From CAVPFA01 sp963703655 (lineage in GTDB: Bacteria > Actinomycetota > Acidimicrobiia > Acidimicrobiales > Bog-793): a stretch of DNA of 64,000 bases. Positions 19,013 through 29,115 of the stretch are shown piece by piece (the stretch's first letter is position 1; every line of letters begins with the position of its first letter). The DNA is taken from contig CAVPFA010000006.1 of the NCBI GenBank assembly GCA_963703655.1, positions 186,001 to 250,000 on the forward strand. Reading direction: 5' to 3'. The notes under the pieces were generated by a model. The model saw only the letters and a list, made by a program, of their open reading frames with translations, had not been told where the DNA came from and made no database searches. The position numbers were made by a program, and so were the translations under genes.

Positions 19013-19465
19013 GTGTCGCGCCCGTCGATGTTCGACTTCGCCGGCGGCGAGTCGGCTTTCCTGGCTCTCGCCGCTGCTCACCACGAGCGGTGCCTTCAGG
19101 ACCCGGAGTTGAACCATCCGTTCTCGCATCCAGGGCACCCTCAGCACATCGAGCGGCTGGCCAGCTACTGGGCCGAGGTCTTTGGCGGCCCTCCGCGCTA
19201 TTCCGAATCGTGTGGAGGGCATTCGGGGATGCTCAACATCCATGCGGGCCAGGGTGCGGAGGACGACCTGGGGGACCGCTTCGTCGCCTGCTTTGTGCAG
19301 GCAGCCGATGACGCAGGGCTTCCCAACGATCCCGAATTCCGAGCCGGCCTCCGCTCGTATATGGAGTGGGCCGTGCGAGACGTGCTCGCCTACTCACCGC
19401 CCGATGCGAAGGTGGTGGCGGATCTGGCGGTCCCTCGATGGTCCTGGGGCGGGCTCGAACCGTAA
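19013..19465 (+). CDS. glbO: Group II truncated haemoglobin-like protein
   Basis: Small haem protein that binds oxygen or nitric oxide. The 150-aa sequence includes FDFAGGESAFLALAAAHHERCLQDPELNHPFSHPGHPQHIERLASYWAEVFGGPPRYS. FSHPGHPQHIERLASYWAEVFGGP is the group II truncated-globin helix E region with the distal segment, and SGMLNIHAG contains the proximal His. The W in RSYMEWAVRDV corresponds to the conserved Trp G8 of group II and III. GTG 19013 is chosen because homology begins at MFDFAGG; the frame is open further upstream into the terminator. It is a monocistronic-looking gene between the rRNA operon and a TPR gene. Confidence 0.85.
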   Translation: MSRPSMFDFAGGESAFLALAAAHHERCLQDPELNHPFSHPGHPQHIERLASYWAEVFGGPPRYSESCGGHSGMLNIHAGQGAEDDLGDRFVACFVQAADDAGLPNDPEFRAGLRSYMEWAVRDVLAYSPPDAKVVADLAVPRWSWGGLEP

Positions 19466-19520
19466 CTTGCGTCGCCCTGAAGCGGGGGCGGGACGCGTAG
19501 CGGCACTAATCTCGACTGTT

Positions 19521-20324
19521 GTGCCCAATCCGCGCGGTGCCCTTCCTCAGCGTCGCGCCCGCCGTGCGGCTCCCACCGTCCGGCCTGAACCCAAGGCGTC
19601 CGCCGCTCCTCGATCTGTCTCGCACGAAGACGCCATCACCTCGGGCGTCCGAGAATCCGAGCGTGAGCGCCGTGCGCGCAAGCGGGCGGAGGACAATGAC
19701 CTGCCCGTGGAGGTCCGTGACGAGCTCCGGGGCGCTCTCGGCTCCGAACGCTCGGCGGGGCTGGAGCGACGGCTCGCGATCGCGACTCGCGCCTACGAAC
19801 GGGACCGGTACCGGGAGGCGCTGTCGGAGCTGCGCGTGCTCGCCCGCCTCGCGCCCGAGGTCGGAGCGGTCCGAGAGCTGTACGGCCTGACCTTGTACCG
19901 GCTCGGCCGGTGGCGGGAGGCGGTGCGCGAGCTCCGAGCATTCCATGACCTAACCGGTTCGTTCGATCAGCACCCCGTGATCTCCGACTGCCAGCGGGCG
20001 CTCGGTCACGACAAGGCCGTGGTTGCCACCTGGGACGCTTTGCGCCGCGCGGGCGTGGACCGGGAGGTGCTCGTCGAAGGCCGGCTCGTCATGGCAGGCA
20101 CGCTCGCCGACCGGGGGGATCTCGAAGGCGCCATCGCGCTGCTCGCGCCAGCGGGAAAGTCCCTCCGACACCCAGACACCTGTCACCTTCGGCAGTGGTA
20201 CGCCCTCGGCGACCTCTACGAGCGAGCGGGCGATCTTCCCCGGGCGCGGGAGCTGTTCGGCCGGGTCGCTTCCTTCTCGCCCGAGCTCTTCGACGCTCCT
20301 GACCGCCTGGCCGCGCTGCGCTAG
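19521..20324 (+). CDS. Tetratricopeptide-repeat protein (267 aa)
   Basis: An N-terminal Arg/Ala/Pro-rich low-complexity stretch (about residues 1-60, ending RERRARKRAEDNDLP) precedes TPR-like helical pairs. Those are LERRLAIATRAYERDRYREALSELRVLARLAPEVGAVRELYGLTLYRLGRWREAVRELRAF and ALGDLYERAGDLPRARELFGRVASFSPE near the C-terminus. No enzymatic motif and no signal peptide are visible. Similar actinobacterial proteins are annotated only as TPR proteins; a scaffold role is inferred. GTG 19521 is a plausible start, 55 bp after the globin stop. The stop codon overlaps the presumed stop of the convergent methyltransferase. Confidence 0.75.
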   Translation: MPNPRGALPQRRARRAAPTVRPEPKASAAPRSVSHEDAITSGVRESERERRARKRAEDNDLPVEVRDELRGALGSERSAGLERRLAIATRAYERDRYREALSELRVLARLAPEVGAVRELYGLTLYRLGRWREAVRELRAFHDLTGSFDQHPVISDCQRALGHDKAVVATWDALRRAGVDREVLVEGRLVMAGTLADRGDLEGAIALLAPAGKSLRHPDTCHLRQWYALGDLYERAGDLPRARELFGRVASFSPELFDAPDRLAALR

Positions 20325-20991
20325 CTCTTCTTTGGGGCCGGCCCGGGTGCGGCGTCAGCTGGCCAAGCTCACCCTTGACCGCCTCGAGGTACAGCCGATT
20401 GGTCCCGTGTTCGCCCTCATACGGGCTGCGTGGCTCCGCCAGGGTCACGGAGAGCCCTGATGCCTCGCTCAGGGCCACGAGCTCATCGAGTATGAAGAGC
20501 GACGCGATCATCGGGACGGGCTTCTCGAGGAATTGGTCGGCGCGGATCTCACCTTCTCCCTCGTGAAGAGCAAGCAGCATGTGACCGCCGGGTTGAAGCA
20601 CCCGCTCGAACTCGCGCAGGACGTGCGGCACCTCCTCGCGTCGCACGTGGATCAGCGAGTAGAACGCCAGGAGCCCACCGAGCCGGCCCGGGCCGATAGG
20701 CAGCGACCGGAGGTCACCGACGATCGCTGCATCGAGCCGGCTACGGGCGAGCTTGGTCATGTTGAAGCTGAGGTCGAGCCCGATGACGCTGCGGCCCAGC
20801 TCGCGCACGAAAAGCCCGATCTGGCCCGGACCACAACCGACCTCCAGTACCGGGTCACCTACGGACGCCGCGAAGGCGCGGAGCAGCTCGCGATCGCGTG
20901 GCTTGCGTTCCAGCTCGTCGAGAAACCTGGCCTCGTAGTCGGCCGCGACCGTGTCATAGGAGGACTGAATACGATCCCAAGTCACCCGCAC
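20321..20991 (-). CDS. Class I SAM-dependent methyltransferase (possible C-terminal frameshift)
   Basis: From GTG 20991 the protein reads WDRIQSSYDTVAADYEARFLDELERKPRDRELLRAFAA. Next come the SAM-binding glycine motif VLEVGCGPGQIGLFV (about residues 48-62), the acidic second strand VIGLDLSFNMTKLAR, and the later motif FSLIHV-type LLAFYSLIHVRREEVPHVLREFERVLQPGGHMLLALH. This is a UbiE/methyltransf_11 type fold; the substrate is unknown. The open frame runs through the TPR gene, but a one-base change near 20350 would bring in the natural-looking ending APKKS and TAG at 20321-20323, so a late indel is likely. Confidence 0.8.
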
Positions 20992-21099
20992 AGCTTGACT
21001 AGGCGGCTGACGACGTGCCAGGAAATGGGCAGCGCATTCGAACGCCCACGGCACCGCCTCGGTGTTCGGACGGCTCGTGGGCGAAGTACCGTCAAGACC

Positions 21100-22181
21100 G
21101 TGGACCGTCTCGGCCTTGTCGGCTTGACCAACTCCGGCAAGTCGGCCCTCTTCAACGCGCTGACGGGCGGTGAGGCACTCGTCGCTGCTCACCCCTTCTC
21201 GACGACCGAGACCGAGGTCGGCGTCGCTCACGTTCCCGACCCCCGGGTCGACGCGCTTTCGGCGATGAGCCAGAGTCGCAAGCTCGTATACGCCGGCTTC
21301 GAGGTGGTCGACATTGCAGCGATCGGGAGGGGGAGCGAGAAGGGCGACACGCTCGGGGGCCGTTTCCTGGCAGGCGTGCGCGAAGTTGACGCGATCTGCC
21401 TGCTGCTTCGAAGCTTCGAGGACGAGAACGTGCCAGGCGAGAGCGATCCGCTGGCGGCGCTCTCGGTCCTCGAGCTCGAGCTGGTGCTAGCGGACGTAGC
21501 GACGCTCGAGCAGCAGCTCACCAAGAAGCGCAGCCGGGTGGCTCCCCTCGATCCCGCGATAGCGGCTGGCTTGAAAGCCGCCCCGGCCGCGCTCGAGGTG
21601 CTCGAGCAGGGGACGCCGCTCTACCGTTCGAGGCTCGACGAACGTGAGCGCGAAGCACTGAGGCCCTTCTTCCTGTTGACGGCCAAGCCGACCATGGCGG
21701 TGATCAACGTGGGCGAGAGCGAGCTCGCCGAGACCGACGAGCTCGTGGCCTCGGTGCAAAAGGAGGCCGGTGGAGTCGTGGACGTGCTCGCTGTCTCTGT
21801 CCAGCTCGAGGCCGAGGCGGCAAGGCTCGAACCCGGCGGGCGCGCTCGAGCTGCTCGAAGGTCTCGGCCTCGGAGAGGGCGCGCTCGTCCGCGTCGCGCA
21901 GGCAGCCTTCGACATCCTCGGAAAATGGGTGTTTCTCACCACCGGAGAAGACGAGTCGAGGGCCTGGATCTTCCGGAGGGGCGCAAAGGCGCCGGAGTGC
22001 GCCGGCGTCATCCACTCCGACCTCCAGCGGGGCTTCATCAAGGCCGACGTGATCCGGTGGGACGAGCTGCTCGAGTTCGGGTCGCTCGCCGCAGCCCGCG
22101 CGAAGGGGAAGGTCCGCCTCGAAGGCAAGGACTACGCGGTCGTGCGACGGCGACGTGCTCGAGATCCGTTTCAACGTCTGA
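21100..22181 (+). CDS. ychF: OBG/YchF-like GTPase with TGS domain (two frameshifts)
   Basis: P-loop GTPase. The Walker A motif LVGLTNSGKSALFNAL lies at residues 5-20, followed by the switch FSTTETEVGVAHVPDPRVDAL and by MAVINVGE in the NxxE-like position typical of the YchF subfamily, which binds ATP rather than GTP in several members. The C-terminal part contains the TGS-like RGFIKADVIRWDELLEFGSLAAARAKGKVRLEGKDY. Frame breaks occur near 21838 (one extra G in GGCGGGCGCG) and near 22146, after which DGDVLEIRFNV ends the protein. Length about 360 aa is typical. Confidence 0.85.
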
Positions 22182-22190
22182 GGAGCGACG

Positions 22191-23018
22191 GTGAGCTCGT
22201 CCGACCTGTTGGCGCGCTGGCGGCTCGATCTCGAGTCGTGGGCGATCCCGAACGAGATCCTTGCCGGAACGACCGAATCTCCGTGGGTTCTGCCACGCCA
22301 GGTCTTCACCCGCCGGGCCGAACGAAGGCGGGAGGCACCTTCTGGACCTTCCTACGAGCGGGCCTCCGAGGCGCTCGCCACGCCGGGATCGCTGCTCGAC
22401 GTCGGCACCGGCGCCGGCGCGGCCTGCCTGCCGCTCGCGTCCCGATCGACGGAGATCACCGCGGTCGACAGCGATCCGGAGCTGCTGAGCGTGCTCGTCG
22501 ACTCCGCCGATCGGCTCGGTGTGGCGGTGCACCAGGTTCATGGGCGATGGCCCGACGTCGCCGGTCAGGTCGGCGTGGCAGACGTCGTGACATGTCACCA
22601 CGTGCTCTACAACGTCGCCGATCTCGGTCCCTTCGTCGCCGAGCTCACCGCGCATGCTCGCCGGCGCGTCGTGGTGGAGATCACCGCACGCCATCCGCTC
22701 ACCTCCCTCAACCCCCTCTGGGAGCGCTTCCACGGCCTGCGCCGACCGGAGGCCCCGACGGCCGTCGATGCGGTCGCGATCTTGGAAGCGCTCGGGCTGG
22801 CGCCCTCGCACCAGGTCTGGTCGAGGCCGCACGAGTCCGAGTACGCAACATTCGAGGATCTGGTCGAGGTCACGAGGCGCCGGCTTTGCCTGGACGCGAG
22901 CCGAGCCGGGGACGTGGCTTCGGCGCTGCGCGAGCTCGGCGTGGAGCCGGGCCAGCCGGTGGACCTCGGGTCATCTGGCGCCGAGCTCGTCACGATCTGG
23001 TGGGCAGGAGGCGCGTGA
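22191..23018 (+). CDS. SAM-dependent methyltransferase-like protein
   Basis: Intact, 275 aa, starting nine bases after the GTPase stop. The SAM-binding region is SLLDVGTGAGAACLPLASRSTEITAVDSDPELLSVLV (about residues 67-103), followed by ADVVTCHHVLYNVADLGPFVAEL, the equivalent of motif IV. RVVVEITARHPLTSLNPLWERFHGLRRPE is characteristic of a clade of actinobacterial class I methyltransferases. The substrate is not indicated by sequence or context. The position directly after the YchF-like gene suggests co-transcription. Confidence 0.8.
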   Translation: MSSSDLLARWRLDLESWAIPNEILAGTTESPWVLPRQVFTRRAERRREAPSGPSYERASEALATPGSLLDVGTGAGAACLPLASRSTEITAVDSDPELLSVLVDSADRLGVAVHQVHGRWPDVAGQVGVADVVTCHHVLYNVADLGPFVAELTAHARRRVVVEITARHPLTSLNPLWERFHGLRRPEAPTAVDAVAILEALGLAPSHQVWSRPHESEYATFEDLVEVTRRRLCLDASRAGDVASALRELGVEPGQPVDLGSSGAELVTIWWAGGA

Positions 23019-23036
23019 TCGCGGGCCCCCGCTTCG

Positions 23037-23498
23037 TCAATCGCCGCCCCGTGCGGGACAGACGCAAAACTGTGTCCCTGAGGAGTCGTGCATCACGGTC
23101 CAGGTCGTCCCCGCCTCCACGACGACCCGGTCCACCTGGGCGCCCAGCGACTCGAGCCGCTGAACCTCCGCGGCCGGGTCACGCACCCGCAGGTCGAGGT
23201 GGATCCGGCTCTTGCCGGTCGCGACGTCGCCGACGTGCTGGATGAGCACCCGAGGTCCCGCTCCGGTGGACGGCCCAAGCACGATGTAGGGCGGTCGCTC
23301 GTAGAGGCGGTCGTAGCCGAGCGCAGCCTGCCAGAAGCCGGCCGACGCCTCGACGTCGAGAGCGTCGATCGTGAATTCGAGCGAATCGAGACCGGCGGAG
23401 GCCGAGCCCGGCCGATCTGCGCCGGCGGAGGCCGACCCCGCAGAGTCCGACCTCGTCGGTTCCCTGGGAGAGCCTCCCGGAGCAACCGCAGCGTGCAT
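23037..23498 (-). CDS. VOC/glyoxalase-fold protein
   Basis: A vicinal-oxygen-chelate protein. After an Ala/Gly/Ser-rich N-terminal stretch the fold begins LDSLEFTIDALDVEASAGFWQAALGYDRLYERPPYIVLGPSTGAGPRVLIQHVGD. The second half, KSRIHLDLRVRDPAAEVQRLESLGAQVDRVVVEAG, supplies the paired betaalphabetabetabeta module, and it ends HDSSGTQFCVCP. Such proteins bind a divalent metal through His/Glu residues; HLDL holds one candidate. ATG 23498 is used; an upstream ATG at 23594 would add a basic stretch lacking homology. It converges on the methyltransferase and is divergent from the aldolase. Confidence 0.8.
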   Translation of the reverse strand: MHAAVAPGGSPREPTRSDSAGSASAGADRPGSASAGLDSLEFTIDALDVEASAGFWQAALGYDRLYERPPYIVLGPSTGAGPRVLIQHVGDVATGKSRIHLDLRVRDPAAEVQRLESLGAQVDRVVVEAGTTWTVMHDSSGTQFCVCPARGGD

Positions 23499-23580
23499 GG
23501 CTCTGAAAGTAGCGGCGCTCGGGGAACCTCGAGGCTGGCGCAAGGACCCGCGTCCGGAAACCGGCACTAGGATCGACTTC

Positions 23581-24636
23581 GTGGGCATCGACATCCGCGA
23601 GACGCTCGGGGACGAGGCTGACTCTCTCCTCGGTCACGAGTGCAAGACGATCGAGCGGGACCTGCTCTCGCTCCCCGGACCTGACTACATCGACCGGGTC
23701 CTGGTCGAAAGTGACCGGCCGGTGGCCGTCCTGCGCAACCTGCAACAGATGTTCGACCACGGACGCCTCGGCGGCACGGGCTACCTGTCGATCCTGCCGG
23801 TGGATCAGGGCATCGAGCATTCGGCGGCGGCCAGTTTCTCGAAGAACCCGGCGTATTTCGACCCGAAGAACCTCGCCGAGTTGGCGCTCGCGGCCGGTTG
23901 CAGCGCCTTCGCCACCACGCTCGGGGTCTGCGGGATCATCGCCCGTCGCTACGCGCACAGGATCCCGCTCGTCGTGAAGCTCAACCACAACGAGCTGCTC
24001 ACTTACCCGAACCAGTCCGATCAGGTGCCGTTCGCCTCTGTCCGCCAGGCCGTCGACCTGGGTGCGATCGGCGTGGGCGCAACGATCTATTTCGGCTCGG
24101 AGGAGAGCACCCGCCAGATCCGGGAGGTGAGCGCGCTCTTCGCCGAGGCCCATCGCCACGGGCTCTTCACGATCCTGTGGTGCTACCTGCGCAATCCGGC
24201 CTTCAAGACCCCGGCGGCCGACTACGACCTGGCTGCGGACCTGACGGGGCAGGCGAATCACCTCGGGGTCACGATCGAAGCGGACATCATCAAACAGAAG
24301 CTGCCGGTGAACAACGGTGGCTACCTCGCCTTGAAGTACGGGCGGACCGACCCGCTCGTCTACGACCAGCTGACGACCGACCACCCCGTAGATCTCACCA
24401 GGTGGCAGGTGGTGAACTGCTACGCGGGACGCATCGGCCTGATCAACTCCGGCGGCGAGTCGTCGGGCGCCGACGACCTCGCACAGGCGGTTCGGACGGC
24501 GGTCATCAACAAGCGGGCCGGCGGCATGGGGCTCATCGTGGGGCGGAAGGCCTTTCAGCATCCGCTGAGCGAGGGAGTGCGCATCATCCACGCCGTGCAG
24601 GACGTCTACCTCGACGGCTCGGTCACCGTCGCATAG
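23581..24636 (+). CDS. fbaB: Class I fructose-bisphosphate aldolase
   Basis: Cleaves fructose-1,6-bisphosphate in glycolysis and gluconeogenesis through a Schiff base. Sequence features are YLSILPVDQGIEHSAAASFSKNPAYFDP, LVVKLNHNELLTYPN with a conserved Lys-containing strand, AIGVGATIYFGSE, and the C-terminal phosphate-binding GLIVGRKAFQHPLSEGV. This matches the bacterial/archaeal DhnA-like class I aldolases (about 350 aa). GTG 23581 gives 351 aa with VGIDIRETLGDEADSLLGHECKTI, whereas the open frame extends upstream into the divergent VOC gene. The gene is divergently arranged with it. Confidence 0.88.
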   Translation: MGIDIRETLGDEADSLLGHECKTIERDLLSLPGPDYIDRVLVESDRPVAVLRNLQQMFDHGRLGGTGYLSILPVDQGIEHSAAASFSKNPAYFDPKNLAELALAAGCSAFATTLGVCGIIARRYAHRIPLVVKLNHNELLTYPNQSDQVPFASVRQAVDLGAIGVGATIYFGSEESTRQIREVSALFAEAHRHGLFTILWCYLRNPAFKTPAADYDLAADLTGQANHLGVTIEADIIKQKLPVNNGGYLALKYGRTDPLVYDQLTTDHPVDLTRWQVVNCYAGRIGLINSGGESSGADDLAQAVRTAVINKRAGGMGLIVGRKAFQHPLSEGVRIIHAVQDVYLDGSVTVA

Positions 24637-24834
24637 CTCCTCCGCCTCCGCCGGCTTCACGTCGTCGCCGGGCGCGGCTGTTCCGCCAAATCCCGCATTC
24701 ACCCCTCGGCAGCCTTGTCGATCACCGGAATGCAAAGGTCTCGCCGGTAGACTGCCGATAAGCACTTGGCACGCAGGTGGGAAGGGAACGGCGACAGTGG
24801 CACCAGACCAGCCGGGGAGCCGAGTGGAGGACAG

Positions 24835-26862
24835 GTGACGACGAAGACCAGGTCGACGAACGACTCGGGTCGGGTCGAGACGATCGACCAGGTGGTCATC
24901 CGTTTCGCCGGGGACTCCGGCGACGGGATGCAGGTTGCCGGGGACCGCTTCACCGACGAGAGCGCCCTTTCCGGCAACGACCTGTCGACGCTTCCCAACT
25001 TCCCCGCTGAGATCCGTGCCCCCGCTGGCACCCTGGCGGGCGTCTCCGCGTTCCAGATCCACATCTCCGACCACGAGATCCTCACCCCGGGAGACGCGCC
25101 GAACGTCCTCGTGGCGATGAATCCAGCGGCTTTGAAGGCGAACGTCGAGGACCTGCCGACCGGCGCCACCCTCGTGGTCAACGTGGACTCGTTCGACGAA
25201 CGGGCACTTGCCAAAGCGGGCTATGAGACCGACCCGCTCAAAGACGGCAGCCTTTCGGCATTTCGGGTCTACGAGATCCCCATGACCTCGCTCACGCTCG
25301 AGGCCTGCAAGCCGACCGGCGCCAAACCACGCGACGCAGAGCGGAGCAAGAACTTCTTCGCGCTCGGACTTCTGTCATGGCTCTATCACCGGCCGATCCT
25401 CGAGACCGAGCGGTGGATCGCGGAGCGCTACGGCCGCGCCCCGATCGTGGTCGAGGCGAACACGCTCTCGTTCCGGGCGGGGTACAACTTCGGGGAGACA
25501 GCGGAGATCTTCGAGTCCTCCTACGAGATCGCGCCTGCGGAGCACCTCCCCGGCACCTACACGAACGTGACCGGCAACACGGCGCTGGCATGGGGGCTCC
25601 TGGCTGCGTCCCAGCTCGCGAACCTGCCCCTTTTCCTCGGGTCGTACCCGATCACACCGGCGTCGGACATCTTGCACGAGCTCTCGAAGCACAAGAACTT
25701 CGGTGTCCGGACCCTGCAGGCAGAAGACGAGATCGCCGGCATCGGCGCGGCGCTCGGTGCCGCCTTCGGCGGCGCTCTAGGGGTGACGACGACGAGCGGG
25801 CCGGGCATCGACCTGAAGGCGGAGACCGTCGGTCTCGCCGTCAGCTTGGAGCTGCCGTTGCTGATCGTCGACATCCAGCGAGGCGGACCCTCGACGGGGC
25901 TTCCCACCAAGACCGAGCAGTCGGATCTCCTGCACGCGATGTTCGGCCGTCACGGCGAGGCTCCGGTCCCCATCGTGGCCGCCAAGACTCCGTCGCACTG
26001 CTTCGAGGCCGCCATCGAGGCGGCACGAATCGCGCTCCGCTACCGGACACCGGTGTACCTGCTCTCCGACGGTTACCTGGCCAATGGATCGGAGCCCTGG
26101 CGCCTTCCCGACGTCGATTCGCTGCCCGACATATCCGTTGATTTCGCGACCGAGCCGAACGCGACCGATGCGGCCGGAGAACCGACGTTCTGGCCGTATG
26201 TGCGTGACCCCGATTCGCTGGCTAGGCCGTGGGCGATACCCGGCACGCCGGGTCTCGAGCACCGGATCGGCGGCCTCGAGAAGCAGGACGGCATCGGGAC
26301 GGTCTCCTACGAGCCGGCGAACCACGAGGCGATGGTGCACGTCCGCGCCGCCAAGATCGCCGGCATTGCGAAGGACCTCCCGCCGGTCGAGGCCGACGAC
26401 CCGACCGGCGACGCGCGCGTGCTGCTGCTCGGCTGGGGATCGACCTACGCCGCGATCACAGCCGGAGTGAAACGGGTCCGCAAGCTCGGTAAGCCGGTCG
26501 CCCAGGTGCACCTCGTCCACCTCAATCCGTTCCCGCCGAACCTCGGTGAGGTGCTTCGCTCCTACGAGGCGATCCTCGTCCCCGAGGGCAACCTCGGTCA
26601 CCTGACCCGCCTGGTGCGCTCCGATTTCCTCGTCGACGCCAAGGTGCTTTCGCGGGTGCGGGGATCCCCCTTCCGCGTCGGAGAGGTCGAGCACGCGATC
26701 CTCGGGACGATCGAGCGCCTCGAGTCCGGCGACCGCGAGGTCGCCGCGGGGACGACCACGGCACGCAGTCGCGTGGCACCTGCCAGCCCGCAGCTCGCCC
26801 GGGAGGCCCGCGATGACCGACGTCACGGTGCCCTTGACGAGCCGCAAGGACTGGGCCAGTGA
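24835..26862 (+). CDS. korA: 2-oxoacid:ferredoxin oxidoreductase, alpha (gamma-alpha fused) subunit
   Basis: Catalyses oxidative decarboxylation of a 2-oxoacid (probably 2-oxoglutarate) with ferredoxin as acceptor. The N-terminal gamma domain has QVVIRFAGDSGDGMQVAGDRFTDESALSGNDLSTLPNFPAEIRAPAGTLAGVSAFQIH. The alpha domain starts about residue 240 with GNTALAWGLLAASQLANLPLFLGSYPITPASDILHELSKHKNFGVRTLQAEDEIAGIGAALGAAFGGA, including the YPITPAS motif. GTG 24835 is preceded by a plausible ribosome site. The last 16 codons overlap korB; the normal stop is probably the TGA in ATGA at 26813, reached through a small indel. Confidence 0.92.
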   Translation: MTTKTRSTNDSGRVETIDQVVIRFAGDSGDGMQVAGDRFTDESALSGNDLSTLPNFPAEIRAPAGTLAGVSAFQIHISDHEILTPGDAPNVLVAMNPAALKANVEDLPTGATLVVNVDSFDERALAKAGYETDPLKDGSLSAFRVYEIPMTSLTLEACKPTGAKPRDAERSKNFFALGLLSWLYHRPILETERWIAERYGRAPIVVEANTLSFRAGYNFGETAEIFESSYEIAPAEHLPGTYTNVTGNTALAWGLLAASQLANLPLFLGSYPITPASDILHELSKHKNFGVRTLQAEDEIAGIGAALGAAFGGALGVTTTSGPGIDLKAETVGLAVSLELPLLIVDIQRGGPSTGLPTKTEQSDLLHAMFGRHGEAPVPIVAAKTPSHCFEAAIEAARIALRYRTPVYLLSDGYLANGSEPWRLPDVDSLPDISVDFATEPNATDAAGEPTFWPYVRDPDSLARPWAIPGTPGLEHRIGGLEKQDGIGTVSYEPANHEAMVHVRAAKIAGIAKDLPPVEADDPTGDARVLLLGWGSTYAAITAGVKRVRKLGKPVAQVHLVHLNPFPPNLGEVLRSYEAILVPEGNLGHLTRLVRSDFLVDAKVLSRVRGSPFRVGEVEHAILGTIERLESGDREVAAGTTTARSRVAPASPQLAREARDDRRHGALDEPQGLGQ

Positions 26863-27837
26863 CCAGGAGGTGCGCTGGTGCCCCGGCTGCGGCGACTACA
26901 CCATCTTGTCGGCGGTGCAACTGCTCCTTCCCGAGCTCGGCGTCCGCCGCGAGAACACGGTGTTCGTCTCCGGGATCGGTTGCGCGGCGCGCTTCCCGTA
27001 CTACATGAACACCTACGGCATGCACTCGATCCACGGCCGTGCGCCAGCCATCGCGACCGGGTCTGGCGGTGACCCGGCCCGACCTCGACGTCTGGGTGGT
27101 CACCGGGGACGGCGACTCGCTGTCGATCGGCGGCAACCACCTCATCCACGCTCTCCGCCGCAACGTGAAGCTCACGATCCTCATGTTCAACAACCAGATC
27201 TACGGCTTGACCAAGGGCCAGTACTCGCCGACCTCCGAGGTCGGCAAGGTCACGAAGTCGACGCCGTTCGGCTCGCTCGACACGCCCTTCAACCCGGTGA
27301 GCCTGGCGCTCGGCGCCGAAGCGACCTTCGTCGCGCGAACCCACGACCTCGACCGCAAGCACATGATCGAGACGTTCCGCCGGGCCCACGACCACCGCGG
27401 CGCCTCGTTCGTCGAGGTGTACCAGAACTGCAACGTCTTCAACGACGGCGCGTTCGAAGCGATCACCGGCAAGGAGCACCGTGCCGACATGGTGATCCCC
27501 CTGCGAGCACGGCCAACCGATCCGCTTCGGGGCCGAAGGCCAGCACGGGGTCGCCTCCGACAGTCAGGGTCGCCTGCGGCTCGTCGAGGTGGCAGACGTA
27601 GGCGAGGAGGCGTTGGTCGTCCACGACGAGCGCCGGGCCGACCCGAGTCTCGCCTTCTCCTTGTCGCGACTTGCGCTCGGTCCGCACGAGCCGACCCCGA
27701 TCGGCGTCTTCAGGGCGGTCGAACGTCCCGACTACGGCAGCCTGGTCGACGACCAGCTCATCGAGGCACAGGCTCGTAAGGGCCCAGGCGACCTGTCGGC
27801 GCTCCTCCGGTCCGGAGCTACCTGGACATACGAGTGA
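26813..27837 (+). CDS. korB: 2-oxoacid:ferredoxin oxidoreductase, beta subunit (two frameshifts)
   Basis: Thiamine-diphosphate-binding partner of KorA. The iron-sulfur and TPP region is WCPGCGDYTILSAVQLLLPELG, then FVSGIGCAARFPYYMNTYGMHSIHGRAPAIATG. The frame breaks at about 27062: one extra T, after which LAVTRPDLDVWVVTGDGDSLSIGGNHLIHALRRNVKLTILMFNNQIYGLTKGQYSPTS contains the TPP motif GDGDSLSIGGNH. A second break near 27508 (one extra base) restores EHGQPIRFGAEGQHGV. It ends at 27837 with TWTYE, giving about 340 aa. With KorA this forms the two-subunit KGOR found in many actinobacteria in place of, or beside, the OGDH complex. Confidence 0.93.
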
Positions 27838-27849
27838 CGCGCCGGTAGC

Positions 27850-29065
27850 TCACGCATCGAGCGAGCGGAAGGCCATGCCGGTGCGAGGCTTAGGCTCGAA
27901 GAAGGTGCTCTTGGGGGGCATGAGGCGTCCCCCGTACGCCACACGCTCGATCTTTGCGACCGGCACAGGCCTGAGCAAGAAGGCCGCGCTCCGCCCGACC
28001 TTCGCGGACGGCGGCGACCGCCTGGTGCCATCCGTGTTGGTAGGTGATCACGTGGTCGCCGATCCCAGCCAGAGCCACCGCGAGCCGACTGGAGTCGAGA
28101 TCGTCCTCGGCGGCCGCCTCGAGCTCAGCTAGCGGGTAGAGGAGCCGGAACCCGTCTTTCGTCGCGAGACCGATCACGCCCGGCGGTGCCGTGGCCGGGA
28201 GCGCGACAAGGTTCTCGGGCGCGGGCTCGAGCCGGAAGAACCTGCCGAGCAGACCAGCGAGGGCATCCGGCGGGACGCCGCTGACCAACCGGTGGATCGC
28301 GCCGATCGACAGCTCCTCCTCGGAGAGCTCGACGACGAACGCAAGCACGAGATCGTGCGGTCCAGGCATGTTGCCGTTGGTCGCGCGGCGTTCGGCGGCG
28401 TAGATGCAAGCTGTCTCGTAACGGTGATGTCCGTCTGCGATGAGGACCGGGGAGGTGGCGGCGAGCGCCACGATCTCGGTCAGCCAGGCTTGCTCGGTGA
28501 CGGGCCAGAGCTCGTGGACCACGCCGGCCGGCCCGGTGGCGCACCAGCTCGGCCCGCCCGACGAGGACAGGGCCTCTCGGCACGCGGACGTCAGCCCCTT
28601 GGCAAGGGAGAGCCCCCAGATCGGCGACGTGTTCAGCCTTGTGCTCCTCAGCAGCGAGAGGCGGTCGTTGCGATCCTTCGGGATCGTCTGCTCGTGAGGG
28701 AGCACCTGTCCCGTGCCGTCGGGATCGAGGCCGAGCGCGCCGAGAAGGCCGGTCGTGACCCTTCGGCGGCCGCGCTCGTCGTGGAAGGTCATGCGGTAGA
28801 TCGAGAACGACGGACGGTCGTCGAGCCGCACGACTCCCTCGCTGAGCCAGCGTCGAAAGATCCGGGAGGCGTTCTCGTACCGGTCGAGGCCGGCTGACTC
28901 GTCGGGGACCGGGAGCTCGATACGGATGGCGTTGTACGGGCTTCTCGCGGCAAGCTCGTCCCGCTCGGCCGGCCCGACCACGTCATAGGGCGGCGATACG
29001 ACGTCGTCGGGATCCACGCGCGCCGGGTCGTAACGGATCGCGGGAAACGGTTCAAGGCGCGCCAT
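27850..29065 (-). CDS. DUF1015 family protein (one frameshift near the C-terminus)
   Basis: From ATG 29065, MARLEPFPAIRYDPARVDPDDVVSPPYDVVGPAERDELAARSPYNAIRIELP is the diagnostic start of the family, whose YDV segment is highly conserved. Mid-protein landmarks are GLDPDGTGQVLPHEQTIPKDRNDRLSLLRSTRLNTSPIWGL and LIADGHHRYETA with a conserved HHR. Near 27986 one extra base shifts the frame; the correct ending is AFLLRPVPVAKIERVAYGGRLMPPKSTFFEPKPRTGMAFRSLDA with a TGA at 27850-27852. The biochemical function is unknown; many members are paired with oxoacid or serine metabolism genes. It is convergent with korB, only 12 bp apart. Confidence 0.88.
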
Positions 29066-29115
29066 CGCCCTTGCGTAGCACACGAGGTCCTGCGGCTCTG
29101 CCAGGATCTTCGGTC

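Noticed and set aside
26813..26862. korA-korB 50-bp gene overlap as a real feature
   Set aside because: Every other pair here overlaps by 4 bases; the extended korA tail is not family-like and is best explained by a small indel shortly before an ATGA junction.
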